This document shows, one piece after another, positions 30,094 through 41,352 of a stretch of 42,695 bases of DNA. The translations under genes and the position numbers were made by a program. Numbering within the stretch: the stretch's first letter is position 1; each line of letters begins with the position of its first letter. The notes under the pieces are model-generated. The model searched no databases and had not been told where the DNA came from. It worked only from the letters and a program-made list of their open reading frames with translations. This DNA is from Chlorokybus atmophyticus (taxonomy: Eukaryota > Streptophyta > Chlorokybophyceae > Chlorokybales > Chlorokybaceae), in the NCBI GenBank assembly GCA_009103225.1, contig RHPI01001202.1, positions 357,476 to 400,170 on the forward strand. The letters run 5' to 3'.

Positions 30094-30125
<32 letters not shown>

Positions 30126-30205
30126 NNNNNNNNNNNNNNNNNNNNNNNNNNNNNNNNNNNNNNNNNNNNNNNNNNNNNNNNNNNNCCCCCCCCCCCCCCC
30201 CCCCC
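30094..30205. other. Assembly gap (60 N) flanked by poly-C
   Basis: 32 C precede and 20 C follow 60 N (30126-30185). The true length of the homopolymer or missing DNA is unknown. Any ORF crossing it is artificial. It separates the RT and methyltransferase remnants. Confidence 0.98.
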
Positions 30206-31600
30206 ACACACATCGACCGCCGCGCTAAGATCCTTTTGTAACTTTCGTGCTTTCGTGCGTGCCAAGGCCGATAGGGCCAGCAATAGGTGGCGCGCCATCC
30301 GTGGCAAAACGTCCATGGCCGCTACAAACTCATATTGGAAGGCAAGTGACCGTCGGCGACGTCCGCAATGGCCGACACGACGAGAGGGTCGATGGGCGCC
30401 GTGAAACGTCGGCGCAAGTGCGATGTGCGATGTGAGCGCCCCCCATCCACCGACGTACGCCGCCGATGCGTGCACGTGGACGCTCCGCAGCCCTAAATCG
30501 CCCACCGATATCGGCAGCCGTACGTGTGTCGCCACACGAGCGGCCGCCACCGCATCACATCCGCCCTACGCCAGAGCTCGATTGATTGCTTGGAAGGCCG
30601 TGCTCAGCATGTCGTTGTAAGGGCGGCGAGAAAGGGGTCCGTTGGAGGTACAGTACGTGTCAAGTACCCCGGGCGCGCCGCCACACACTTGGTCTACGAT
30701 TGCACAGCCACCTGGGCGTCCGGCAATGATTGCAAAACGGGCAAAACGTCGGTGTAGCACCGCAAAGCATCGGCGCAGTGATTGTCGACAAACGCGGCCG
30801 CCCCCATCGGCACCCCCAACGCCACCAAACCGTCGGCGCAACGGTGCGTCATCCGCGCTGTACACCGCCGACTTGTGCAGCGCTACGTGTAGGCCGACCG
30901 CCTTCATTTTGTCGCTGTGCGCGCATGACGCCGCCGACACCTCCCCCGGTAGGCTGGGCCCACAATAGCGGTATCGTCGGTGTACGCTACCGCTTGGGCA
31001 TGACGTGCGCTACGACACGTGTGTGCACGAGAGAGAGAGAGAGAGAGAGAGGGCGTACAACAACTTCGTTAAAGGGTCCCCCCGGCGTGTCCCTCTGGCC
31101 GAGACAATGGGCACGTCGTCCCTCATATACCATTGCGCCGACGCCGTACCGTACTAAAGCGGTACGAACGGTATATATGCCGCCAAAGGGGATTGCCGCA
31201 GCTCCTCAAAATTTGCCAACCACTCCACGGTGTTAAATGCGTTGGCAATGTCAAGCCTCATAATAATGTGATCGTGCGCTTCCGTCACATCCTCAAGTCG
31301 CACGCCACTATCTTCGCCCCAGAACGCGTGGCCACCCCGTACTGCTACGGTTTGAAAAAATTGGCAAGTGTGTGCGGTCTTGTGCCAACATGGTCCTCCC
31401 CACCAAATGCTGTAGGACGTCCCCCACAGCGATGGGACGCGCGCCCGTCGACGTGGCCTCCTTGCGAAGCGCGGACAGCGTTGACGTCACCATTGCTGCT
31501 ACCGCCACCCCTGGTACGGTACCTGCTGTCATGGCCGTACAAATGCGCGCCATCAACGGCCACGAGCATGTGTGCATACGCGCATTGCATTCCACTCCCT
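30206..31600 (-). pseudogene. Decayed retroelement reverse transcriptase
   Basis: Reading the minus strand from 31600 down, in shifting frames: LSALRKEATSTGARPIAVGDVLQHLVG at about 31480-31400 (RT entry block, 'RPIAVGEVLRRLV' in intact elements); QYGVATRSGAK at about 31345-31310; IIMRLDIANAFNTV at about 31275-31235 (motif A, catalytic Asp); SARGTRRGDPLTKLLYAL at about 31110-31050 (motif B); AYTDDTAIV at 30987-30961 (motif C, YxDD with Thr for Ala); GLHVALHKSAVYS at about 30890-30850; and VRLPISVGDLGLRSVHVHAS, AAYVGGW at about 30530-30450 (post-RT block). At least one TAG, one TGA, frameshifts and a (GA)n tract at 31029-31050 break it. It looks like a non-LTR-type RT of the kind common in marine eukaryote genomes; I cannot assign the clade. 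No integrase, protease or endonuclease was recognised. Confidence 0.75.
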
Positions 31601-32900
31601 TGCCATCTTGTATGATGCGTAGATACGATAATGCAATATTTTGTTTTTCAAGTTTAGCACTGTATGATGCGCATTTATGATATGCATTTACTGCTTATGG
31701 ATGCGTAGTTCGTACAAGCAATACTCAAACTTACAAGCTGTAATGAACATAATGTGAATATAAGGTAATGCAACAAATTGCATAACTTTGTAATTGCAGT
31801 AGTTAATAATCCGTTAATATGAGTTTTATACATACTTGCGGTTGATACGGTGTACGTAGTGCGTTTATGTTGAAATGTTTTCGACTATACGTTGTGTATG
31901 TGATATGTATCATTGTTTCTAGGTGTTAGCGCTTTACTTGTTTATGTATGAAGACCACGCTTGACGTAAATGCTAAAACTACTTATGGCACGGAATAAAT
32001 AGTAATCGATGCATCAGGCATGAGTTATTAATATTGGTTGTATACGATTCAGCTTCACGAGTTTCATAATATACACCGCAATATGGCAGCATTAAATAAT
32101 ACCGTACCATGTAACACGACATACATGCAAATAGTGATTAAATCAGCATTCGCATGTAGCCAATATTTGCGCAGCAGCTCGATCATATGGTGAATAAGTA
32201 ATGATGTTTTGGTTGTGTAATCTGCAATTGTGATTATTGCTATGAAAGTGTTCGGACTTTGTAGCTTATACACCAAAATTACACCCACAATGGCTAAACT
32301 ACAGTTTTTTGCATGATTTGTCAGTCAGAATGTGAAGTATTTACTGAGCCCATTGGGTGCCACCAATGGTTGTGATGTCATGATCTTGCAACATTAATCA
32401 TACTCATCACACCCGCAACGGGTGATTTAACCTGTAGTATATGGTCATATATACCAGCCATAAGACTCCTTTTATCGTAGTAATTTTTGCTGCCATAGCA
32501 CAATGGTTATAATGCCATGTTGCATAATACATTACATAAAAGTATTGAATATATGTAAGACACGCGATATATGGTGCATGATTACTACGATCATCGGGCT
32601 GCTCTTCGCCGCAAATCTTGCACTAAACCTTGTGAGTTACTTATGTTCTCGCTATGACGTATATGCATAGCTATTATTGAAAGTGTTGTATCATATGTAC
32701 AAGCAGCATATAAATGCATAAAATTGGCGACCTCGGCGACGGTTACGTGCAACGCACTTGATATTTCTTAATCGGTTTTATGTATTTATATAGATACAAG
32801 TTATGACGTGCACATGCATACGTGTATTGGTTCAGATCATTGCCATACTCTAGGCTAACGTCCCTGTCACAACATATACACTGACGCGAAAAATACCGTA
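31601..32900. other. AT-rich island 2
   Basis: 1.3 kb of AT-rich DNA without ORFs of note, abutting the 5' end of the RT remnant. Similar in composition to 21561-22990. It may be an untranslated or terminal region of the element, or unrelated. Confidence 0.45.
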
Positions 32901-32963
32901 CCATACAACTGCACGAGTGAGTTGATGTCAAGGTAATACCGAGGCTGCGAGTCATGGCTACGG

Positions 32964-33004
32964 GTCCCTGTGAAGGGGAACATGATGTTCCCCTTCACGG
33001 GGAC
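32964..33004. repeat. Palindrome, 20-bp arms, single-base centre
   Basis: Arms 32964-32983 and 32985-33004 are reverse complements except for one position (GTCCCTGTG versus GTCCCCGTG), with a single G between. It overlaps the next palindrome by two bases. Confidence 0.95.
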
Positions 33005-33039
33005 GTGTTGCGTGATGTTCGGAACATCACGCAACACGT
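33003..33039. repeat. Perfect palindrome, 18-bp arms, single-base centre
   Basis: ACGTGTTGCGTGATGTTC (33003-33020) and its exact reverse complement (33022-33039) flank one G. Both this and the preceding palindrome contain GAACAT/ATGTTC at the centre. Confidence 0.97.
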
Positions 33040-33071
33040 GAGCTACCGCAGTGCTTTGTTTTGGGTGCAAC

Positions 33072-33088
33072 ACTGTTGCAGCAACAGT
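33072..33088. repeat. Perfect palindrome, 8-bp arms, single-base centre
   Basis: ACTGTTGC, A, GCAACAGT. Third dyad within 125 bp. A fourth, weaker one (TAGGCC...GGCCTA) follows at 33155-33174. Confidence 0.9.
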
Positions 33089-33174
33089 ACTGGCACTTTA
33101 TAGACGTGGCATGCGGAAGTGACAGCGCAGATGCACGATACGGCCGCGCTTGGGTAGGCCTTTTCATTGGCCTA

Positions 33175-34734
33175 GGGCGGCACACTTCATGACAGGCAAT
33201 CACGAGCACAGATTCCAATCATGAGCGAGTTAGGGTACAATATGCGAACGAAAGCGGATTGTGTGGTCTGCTTATCGTCAATGGGACGATTCTGTGGGGT
33301 ACTGACTTTTGTGAAACGGTACATCGAATGCTGCACATCGGCCAACAGCCTCCTCAAGCCGATACGACCCCGTTGGTGCCGGTTGCCCTTTTGCACCTTT
33401 TTCGTATCGTGGCCTTTGTAACCACACCTTTGTCAGAAGCTGTGCTGCGCTTCTGAAGAGCCGCTTCATGTCGGCATTTCTGCCGCAGCAGGATGCCTTG
33501 CAGCCGGCTTTTGTCGCTGGTTTAAAAAAGAGGATATAGCCACCCGTTTGCGGCTGTCTGCAGCTGCAGGCGTATCGGACAAGTTGGCCGATCCGGTGGA
33601 CGGAAAGCTTATCGTCGGACAGTCCGCCTGTCGCGCGCGAAGCGCTGAAAACTACCACACAAAAAGGTTGTGTGCGTATCATATCATTGCTACTTGAGCC
33701 GGGCGATTTCCCTGGCTTGTTTTTCTTTTGGGGCTGCGGGGCTTTGGGAGGATAGAAAGTGAGAAAAGCGAGAAAAGTGGGGGGCAAAAGGGGCGAAACA
33801 AAGTTAAACACACACCCCAGATCAGCAGGCTTCGCCGGCCACTTTACTTTCCAGAATTCATTCATGCGAAGCAGCGGGGGGCCTGGCGGGAGCTCAGCAC
33901 AGCTTAAGCTTTGCTGCAGGCGTCAGGTGGGGTGTTGCTGCCGCCCACCACGCCGCCGCCTCCGTCGCCGGTGCCTTCCGCCGCCTTCCGCTTGCTGTGT
34001 GTGGTAAAGGGGGGTGGATTTTGGCTTCAATATACCAGCAGGTGAGAGTGGTAGCGAAATGTCGGAGCAAAACAAAACCCTTTCTGGCAGCTTCAGCCTG
34101 CTTGCGCCCCTGCGCGCTCAAGCACGCTCAACATTGCATGCAGTCTCAGTCAAACGAGTTGTCTCTGCTGCCTCCAGCTGCCCAAGCTGGCTTGCTGCGT
34201 CGCTCGTCTTGAGTGAGTGTCGTCCTTGAGCTGAAAACGTTAAAATGCCACCGTCAGCGTGGCCAAATCTTGCCTAGCAGTCAGTAGTAAACCGCCATGT
34301 GGCAGAATAGCACCTGCCATAAGACAGGAGCTGTCGGTTTTGTTGATGCTGCCGTCTTGTCTTCGAGCCAAAACACCAATTTGCTGTGGGAGAGAGTGGA
34401 CAGATGAAGCACTGAACCGCTGTGTGCTGTGTCCTTTTGTTGTGTTGCAACCGTGTCAGCTGCTGACGGTAAGCAAGTGATTGCGGTACACAGGTCATAG
34501 GACAAACTGTCTTGAGCGCTAATTTTGCAGTTGAACCCTGCCTGATAGGCTGCTGGTGTCTGTGTAGGGTGGCAACCTGCTTGGGATGGGAGATTGCGTG
34601 CAGCTCTAAATTGCTCTCTTTGACTTTCAAGGTGCAGCAGACATGGCGCAATGCTAACATTGGCAATGCGACTCCCCATGTGAGCTGAATCAACGCGCTC
34701 GCGTGGTGTGCTAGAAGGTGCGGGGGGAAGGAGC
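33175..34734. other. Upstream region of the F-box/LRR gene
   Basis: 1.56 kb without a gene I can support. A 195-codon minus-strand frame at 33278-33865 has no recognisable domain. The part nearest 34735 should contain the promoter and 5' untranslated region of the F-box gene. ORFs antisense to its first exon are shadows. Confidence 0.45.
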
Positions 34735-37700
34735 ATGGACGAATGCAGCCCTCCACGCAAGCTGGCTCGCAAATCCGCAGCTGTGCAGGATACGAGCAAT
34801 AACCATCAGGATAACGATGAAGATCCGCCTTGCGTGTTTGCCGACCTCCCGGACAACTGCTTGGCTGCGATCCTAGAAAACCTTCCGACAGTTCAAGATC
34901 GCATGGCTGCAGGGCTCGTGTGCCGGCGTTGGCTGTATATTGAGCACAGCTTTCGCCAACGGTATACGCTGCTCTTTGGGGAGAAGCTGGCCAAGGTCAG
35001 GGCAAACATTTGCTGTTGTGCATGGGTGCTTGCTGGCGAGCGCCAGGCACATTGTGCACCGTGTATACCGTCCCTCGGCTCGGTTATATCACCTGCACGC
35101 ACCCATATTCATATATATGTATATGTATTGCTGCTTGCGGTGGTCAACTCTCCTGGCTTCACATCTCCGCTCCCATAGGTGGCGCAAACGTTTCCTAGCA
35201 CAACATACCTAGATGTAGCGCGTTGTCAGTTCAAGCACGGCGGCATTACAGACGAAGGGCTTAAGGCTGTGGGTGCCAACTGCAAAAGCCTGGAAGTTCT
35301 GGACATGTCAGGTGCATAGCGAACCCATGCACATATCTTCTTACTTCAATCATGTTTCTGCCATGGGCAAGTCTCATGTTATGCTTGCCACCATTGCACC
35401 ATTGCAGGCTGCACAGACGTCACGGACGCCGGTTTGATAGCTGTAGCACAGGGATGTAGAAATTTAGTTTCTTTAAATATTAGCCAATGCAGTGGCCTTC
35501 ACGACGCCGGACTCATTGCTGTGGGCGAGTACTGCAACGTCCTCCAGTATATTGACTTCTCCTTCTGCACTGGCATCGGCAACGATGGCGTGGCCGGCCT
35601 TGCTGACGGCTGCTGCCTCATCTATGGCCTTACTGGTATGGTGCTGGCTTGCACGCTGGTTGCGATGGCGTCCTCTCTTGAACTAATGATGTTGGTGTTG
35701 TTCAGCTTCAGGATGCACCAACGTCACAGACGATGGCTGGAAGCACCTGGGTAACCTCATCCTTGCAACCACGCTGAAGCTTGATAGAAACCCGCACCTC
35801 GGTCACCAAGCTCTGCTCGCGATTGCGCAAGGCTGCAACAGCCTCAGCACGCTAAGCTTGGACGAGTGCACCAGCGTGGATGGCGCGTCTCTGGAGGCCT
35901 TCTCCACGGATCGCGTGCCGCTGCAAGCTCTTCGCCTAAACGGCTGCTCGGTCCGTACAGAAGTGATGATGTTCATAGTGTTGATGATGATGACGACTAT
36001 GATGCTGATGACGATGTTGATGTATGACGATGTTGTGTCATTCCGCACATGGGTTGTGTCTTACTGGCTGTTTCTGGTGTGTGGGGCAGAATATCAATGA
36101 GTTTGGACTTGCGTCATTGGGGCGCAGCTGTTCTCGACTCGTTATGCTTCAGTTGAACCGGTGCCCAGGGGTAAGCCTGTGCCAATGGACATTTTTGTGT
36201 GTCACTTTGCAAGCTTGCGCAACTTTTATAGTTGTATATCACAGGTCACCCGGTACGCCATCAGCATGATTGCACGTGGGTGCTTGGAGCTCGCTTCCTT
36301 GCACATCAGCCATTGTCCATTGGTCAATGATGAGTGTCTGGAGGTAGACTCCTGGCTTGCAGTTTGTGTGCAATGTGTGGTGACAGTCAGTCGTCCCATT
36401 GCTCCAGCGTGCTCACGACCAGGTTGCGCGCAGATACTCGCACAACACTCTTCGAACCTAGTGTTGTTGAACTTGACGTCTTGTTCTGGAATAGGGGATG
36501 AGGGGGTCACAGTACTTGGCCATCACCCAGCTCGCAGCCAGCTAAAATCCCTGTATCTTGCTGAGTGTCAAGGTACATGTTGGTGTGTGCTGTCACATGT
36601 GTCGTCACTGCAGTCGACGTTGCGACTGTCAGGGCTGCACACATAGGTTTGCTATAGTATCAAGGTGCTTTGCATACTGTGCACCACGGAGGGCGCGCAT
36701 GCTTGAGTAAGTGCATCCCATTCTCTTAACCCCCCAACATCTGTTTGTGTAAGATACGGCGTATCTGATACGCCATCAAAAATTTTCTTGGTATATAGAC
36801 AAGTGCATTCGGAGTTCTTGCAATGCAAACCACAAAAACAGGGCTGGGATTCGTGAGTGACTTGCTGCTCAATTAGCAGTGTAGCACGCTTGGGCGTGGG
36901 CTCTCTTGCTTGGTCGTTGCTTCGTCAGTGGCAATGCACATATGGTCGCGTGGGGCACTGCAGTATGTTGTCCCCTGCTCAACGGTGTACACAGTCAAGA
37001 GCCAAATTAGCTGAGTTAGTCGCTGTCTTGCAGGCTTGCAGCAATGCGAGCTGGCGGGTCTTGAGGCATTGGAGGTCCTGAGCTTATCGGGCTGCACCAA
37101 CGTGACGGATTACACGCTGCGCTCCATTGGCACGCACTGCAGAGGTCTTCAGTCCATGTCTCTGAGCGGATGCCTCCAGCTTGATGATATTGGGCTCGGG
37201 TTCATTGCCCGAGGCTGTGCCGTGCTTCACACCATCGAGCTCAACGACTGCCCGACCACTGACTTGGGCATCCAGCTAATGGTGCATTCGTGCAACATCC
37301 TCACTGAACTGCAGCTCGTACGATGCAACCTCATCACAGACAGGTATTACGCCAATATGCCAACCATCTGCTGTGTTGTTGCATCATTGCTGTCCAACCC
37401 TCAGCCAACCACAGCTTCTCATAACGCTCTCTCCTCGTCAGCACAATGGCATCATGCAGAGTTTAGAACTGTGATTCAGAGTGACACAACTGTCACAGGT
37501 CCCTTTTCGCAATTGGCAATGGTTGCACGCTCCTCGTCACGTTGGACTGTTCGTACTGCGATCGCATCACCGACGAGGGTCTGAAAGCTCTGGCTGCGGT
37601 GAGTGCTGTGTGCTGTGATGACATCAATGCCAGTTAATAGACTGGCCAAGTTGGGTCTTTCTTTTGTCATATTGCAGGGCTGTGTCTTGTTGGAAGATAT

Positions 37701-38154
37701 AGTCGTCGATAACTGCCCAAACATCACCGATGAAGGCCTCGGGGCGCTGGGTGAAGGCTGCCCGTCGCTTCGTCTGGTGGACGTTTCTAATTGCACGCGG
37801 ATCACAGGCAAGTTGCAACTGGCTGTCATGTTTTAGCCAATGCAACCTGACATGGCCAAACTCAAAGCTGGTTGTGTACAGCACAGCCAGTTGCATGCGT
37901 TGAAGATATGTAAGTGTACAGCATCTGATTGGCTATATTTTGCTGTGAGTGCAGATACTGGTGTGGAGACATTGGTTCACAGTTGCCCATCAATACAGCG
38001 ATTGCGCATGCGCAATTGCACGCAGCTGACGGCCGCGGCACTGAGGAGCGCCTGGCAGCATTGCCATAAAATCCTGGACTTGGACGTGAGGGGTTGCGGC
38101 TTCAGCGAGGAAGTGCTGAGGGCCGCACCCTTGTACTGCATTGTCAGGCACTAG
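34735..38154 (+). CDS. F-box/leucine-rich-repeat protein (SCF substrate receptor)
   Basis: Exons: 34735-34995, 35179-35311, 35408-35635, 35712-35950, 36090-36170, 36245-36343, 36434-36572, 37034-37343, 37499-37598, 37678-37807, 37955-38154. All phases agree, giving 639 residues. An F-box lies at about residues 33-75 (FADLPDNCLAAILENLP, CRRWLYIE) after an acidic N-terminus. The rest is a run of about 18 cysteine-containing LRRs of the AMN1/GRR1 type (repeats such as LSLSGCTNVTDYTL, LDCSYCDRITDEGL, VDNCPNITDEGLGAL). F-box proteins of this kind bind SKP1 in an SCF ubiquitin ligase and select targets through the LRR solenoid; the target here is unknown. Intron 10 is GC-AG. One LRR formed across 36572/37034 is about four residues short, so a micro-exon in that long intron may be missing from this model. 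Confidence 0.88.
37808..37954 (+). other. GC-AG intron in the F-box/LRR gene
   Basis: The exon ends ACA G at 37807 and the intron begins GCAAGT, the consensus for GC donors. It ends GTGCAG at 37954. Splicing joins NCTRIT to DTGVETLVHSCPS and restores a regular LRR (ITDTGVETL). Confidence 0.88.
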
Positions 38155-39490
38155 GCTAGTCGTATTGGTATTTGAACGAGCGAGTCACACACGCAAGCAT
38201 GTTGGCTTTCATGCACAGTTTGCACCATCTGAATAAGGGTGGCACTAGGTCCTGTAGCTTGAACCATTTTGTTGCAGTGGTTTTGTGGAGAAAGCTGCTG
38301 TACATTTAGTTGCATAAGCCGTTCAGCTAGAATTGTCAGCCCGGTTGGTTTCACCAATGTTGAGGTGGACTTGCTGTATGCTCTACTACTTATTAGGTTG
38401 GCACCTTACTATTCTATCCTGATGAGACTGGCATCTGTTGCCCGTGCAAAGTGTATAAAAGATACAACGGGCATCTCATGCTTGCTAGGTCACACACCAA
38501 ACGTGTTGACATGCCACCACACAGGTAGCCCGGTGGTGAAATAAGTTGCTGCCATGATGGACTGTGACTGCTGGTGTATGTTGCATGGGCCGTGCAATTG
38601 TGAGTCACATGCACAGCATGCAAATTTTCTACACAGCAGCATACAATACACACTAGCAAACAATACATTCACTGGGTAGCTATTAGCTAGTTCACCTTTC
38701 AACCTATTATGCACCTAGCTACTCACCACCTCCGTCATGCATGCTAGCACAGTCGTTTAATTACCTGTGCACGTATGGGTAGTAGCCTAAGTGTATTGGG
38801 TAGGCAATTAAACGTGTACGTAAGTCTCAAGAGCGTGCATGTCCGTGCAGACATCCAGCAATATATGCAGCCAGCAGTCCTCGTGCACCTCCCCCCTCCT
38901 CCCCCTCGTTCTCCTCCTCTGTCTTCCCCTCTCCTCCTCCCTTCCCATCATCCACACCCTCCTCCTAAGAAGGAGAGAGGAGAACTCCTCCCCTGCGTCG
39001 CTGCCCTGGTGGCTCTCATGGTGTAACCCTTGTCACGGGCGGGCCACCTCCCCCCTCCCCGCCCCTCTGCCCTGCACCTCTGTCTGCGACCGTGCCTCCA
39101 CGCTGCAGTCGCTGTCGCAATGTATAATATAGAATGCCAGGATTGCGGCATGCATGAGAGTGTGACACACGTATAGCAAGTCAACTCAGCACACTATGAA
39201 GCACTCACATTGACTATCGGGCTGCCAACCTAGTCACTACCTACCTTCACTACTGCCCCGGGCTGTAGTGCAAGGGTATGGGCCATACCCCATTACACAT
39301 GCATGCATGCATGCTTGCGCGTGTCATCACTTGCACACAGCTGTTGCATCAGTGCCCCGTACATCCATGTGGTAGACTCACGCACTCCCCGCGCCGCTGC
39401 TCCCAACCCTCCACCGCCAACCATTGCAGTCTTTGCGTCATTGCCGCATGCAGTCGTGCTGCGCTTTAAAGTTTCATCAACCCGTGCAAT
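38155..39490. other. Intergenic, with CT-rich tract
   Basis: No gene seen. A pyrimidine-rich (CCT/CTC) tract covers about 38884-38968. It should include the 3' untranslated region of the F-box gene. Confidence 0.45.
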
Positions 39491-39858
39491 GTATAGGGTA
39501 TGCATCGTAGTCATCCCACAAACATGCTCATTTGCAAGTAGTCAGCACGCCCAAGAACAAACCACCACCAACATCAACACAATTATTACACAATTATTAC
39601 ATCCGGGGCCTTCAGCACCTATCCTACACTACATTCAATGCCTTACGTGCAATGCAATGCAAATGTGGAGCAGCAGGAGGCACCAGCAGCCAACCAACGA
39701 CTCAACCAACCCATGAAGCACGTGCGATAGGCAAAGGTGAGAAGCGGTAGTGACGCGCAGCAAGAAACGAATGGCAAGACAAGTGCGATGATGTGCAGTA
39801 ATGTGCTGCGTGCTCTGCCGCCCTTCCCACACATAAACCCCACGTCACGTCAACCCCC
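39491..39858. repeat. Dispersed repeat, copy 2
   Basis: Aligns in direct orientation with 1595-1936; see shared blocks there. This copy is slightly longer, mainly from extra CA-rich sequence at about 39545-39600. Confidence 0.65.
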
Positions 39859-41323
39859 GCGAACTGTTCAGTGTGAGCCGCGAAAGGTGCAGCTGTCACG
39901 CCTAACAGGCAAGGCATGATCACTCTCAGCTGCTATGTTGCTTTATATGACATCATGGTTGCATAGGGAGTTCCAGTTCTTCGGTGGGTGCAGTACCCAA
40001 GTGATGCGCTCATGCAACCAGCCCTTGTAATTAAGAAGTCTTGGGCAAGATGAATTGTGCAGCACACTAATAAGCAGCTAGCACAGAGCCGGTCAGTGTC
40101 TAGTGACAAGATCTGTTGTGACTGAGTGTCACATCTGCATGTTGATGTAACGACGTGCACATATGCCAGTGGCATATGCTTGTGTCTTCTGAGGACCTGT
40201 GTGGCCAACACATAAGATTGCGTCAGCACATGCTAACCAATGAGGCCGGAGGCCGTTGAGTAAGCGTGTGGCCAAGTGGGAAGGCAATAGTAGAGGAGTA
40301 CTTAAGGCTAAGCTGGAATGTGTCTGGCATTTGGTCTGGTGCTGTCTTGCTATGGGATTGGGGTGCTTAGCTGAGCTGTTCAAGGGGCTTTCCTCCCCCT
40401 CCTGGTGAGGGTGGTGCTGGTGGTTGGGTGTGGGTGTGTTGAGAGCGGAGGTGCTCCTGCAGAGAAGGGCGCCTCCTGAATGCACTTGGTGGCAAAGCTT
40501 TTCAAAGGCAAGTGCTTCCTGTTTGACCACCAAGCTCCGTCTCTCCGACACCCAGACGGGTCCGCCCCTTGCATGCTGTGTTGAGCATAGTCCTCATGCA
40601 TAGCATGTAACTGTACATGATGATACACACTGCCATGATGATGCACTCGTATAATTGAGTGCATTGGGGCCATGCCAGCTGCATGTGATATAGTTGGCAG
40701 GAGTGTGTCACACATGTGCACAAATTCTGACTTGCATTGCGCATTGTGTGCTGCTAGTCGTTGCTCTGGCATTGCGTGTAAGACGCTGTCAGGCTTACAG
40801 TTGTTACAGCAGCAATGTTGGTGCAATAATGTATGCTGATGTATGCACAGCACTCCTTGTGTCGTTGCACCCATCCGGCTGCAGCTTTGTATGTTACGGT
40901 CTTGTTGACAACGTGTGCATCATTGCTTACTTGGATGTAGTGGCTATGCGCATAACTATATGGGGCCGACGGTACAAAACAGGTTGAGGCGTGCTGTGAG
41001 GCGGCGAGATAAGGTGATGATATTAAAGATGCAGAAGGCATTACGCGCATGCAAGAAAGCACTTACCCACATGCAAGGAACAGTCATGCATGCTGGCATC
41101 ACCTTCAACTTATACACACGACCACCGAGCTAGTGTGCTAGCACTAGCAACATCACCCGCTGACCGTGTCAGTCAGGTAATTACAAGTTTGCTTGCATAC
41201 ATGCATGCAAACCCGTCATTACTTGCAAATAGCACGGTGTGTGATGTGCATGTATTGGTGGTGTGCTTGTTTGCATTTGGCTCCTACGGTGCATTTTCTT
41301 TTGCTTGATTGCAACTGCTATGT

Positions 41324-41352
41324 TTGCTAAGCACATATTATGTGCTTAGCAA
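41324..41352. repeat. Perfect palindrome, 14-bp arms, single-base centre
   Basis: TTGCTAAGCACATA and its exact reverse complement TATGTGCTTAGCAA flank one T. Confidence 0.95.

Noticed and set aside
29570..30550. A single 326-codon minus-strand ORF
   Set aside because: It runs through the N gap and poly-G; it fuses the RT C-terminal part and the methyltransferase N-terminal part artificially.
32495..32570. tRNA-like A-box (TAGCACAATGGTTA)
   Set aside because: No matching B-box (GGTTCRANTCC) or acceptor stem follows at the right distance.
33278..33865. 195-codon minus-strand ORF upstream of the F-box gene
   Set aside because: Low-complexity Pro/Lys and Cys stretches, no recognisable domain; it could be an unknown protein but the sequence gives no support.
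34281..34799. Minus-strand ORFs antisense to the F-box gene start
   Set aside because: They overlap the ATG and first exon of the supported F-box gene and contain nothing recognisable.
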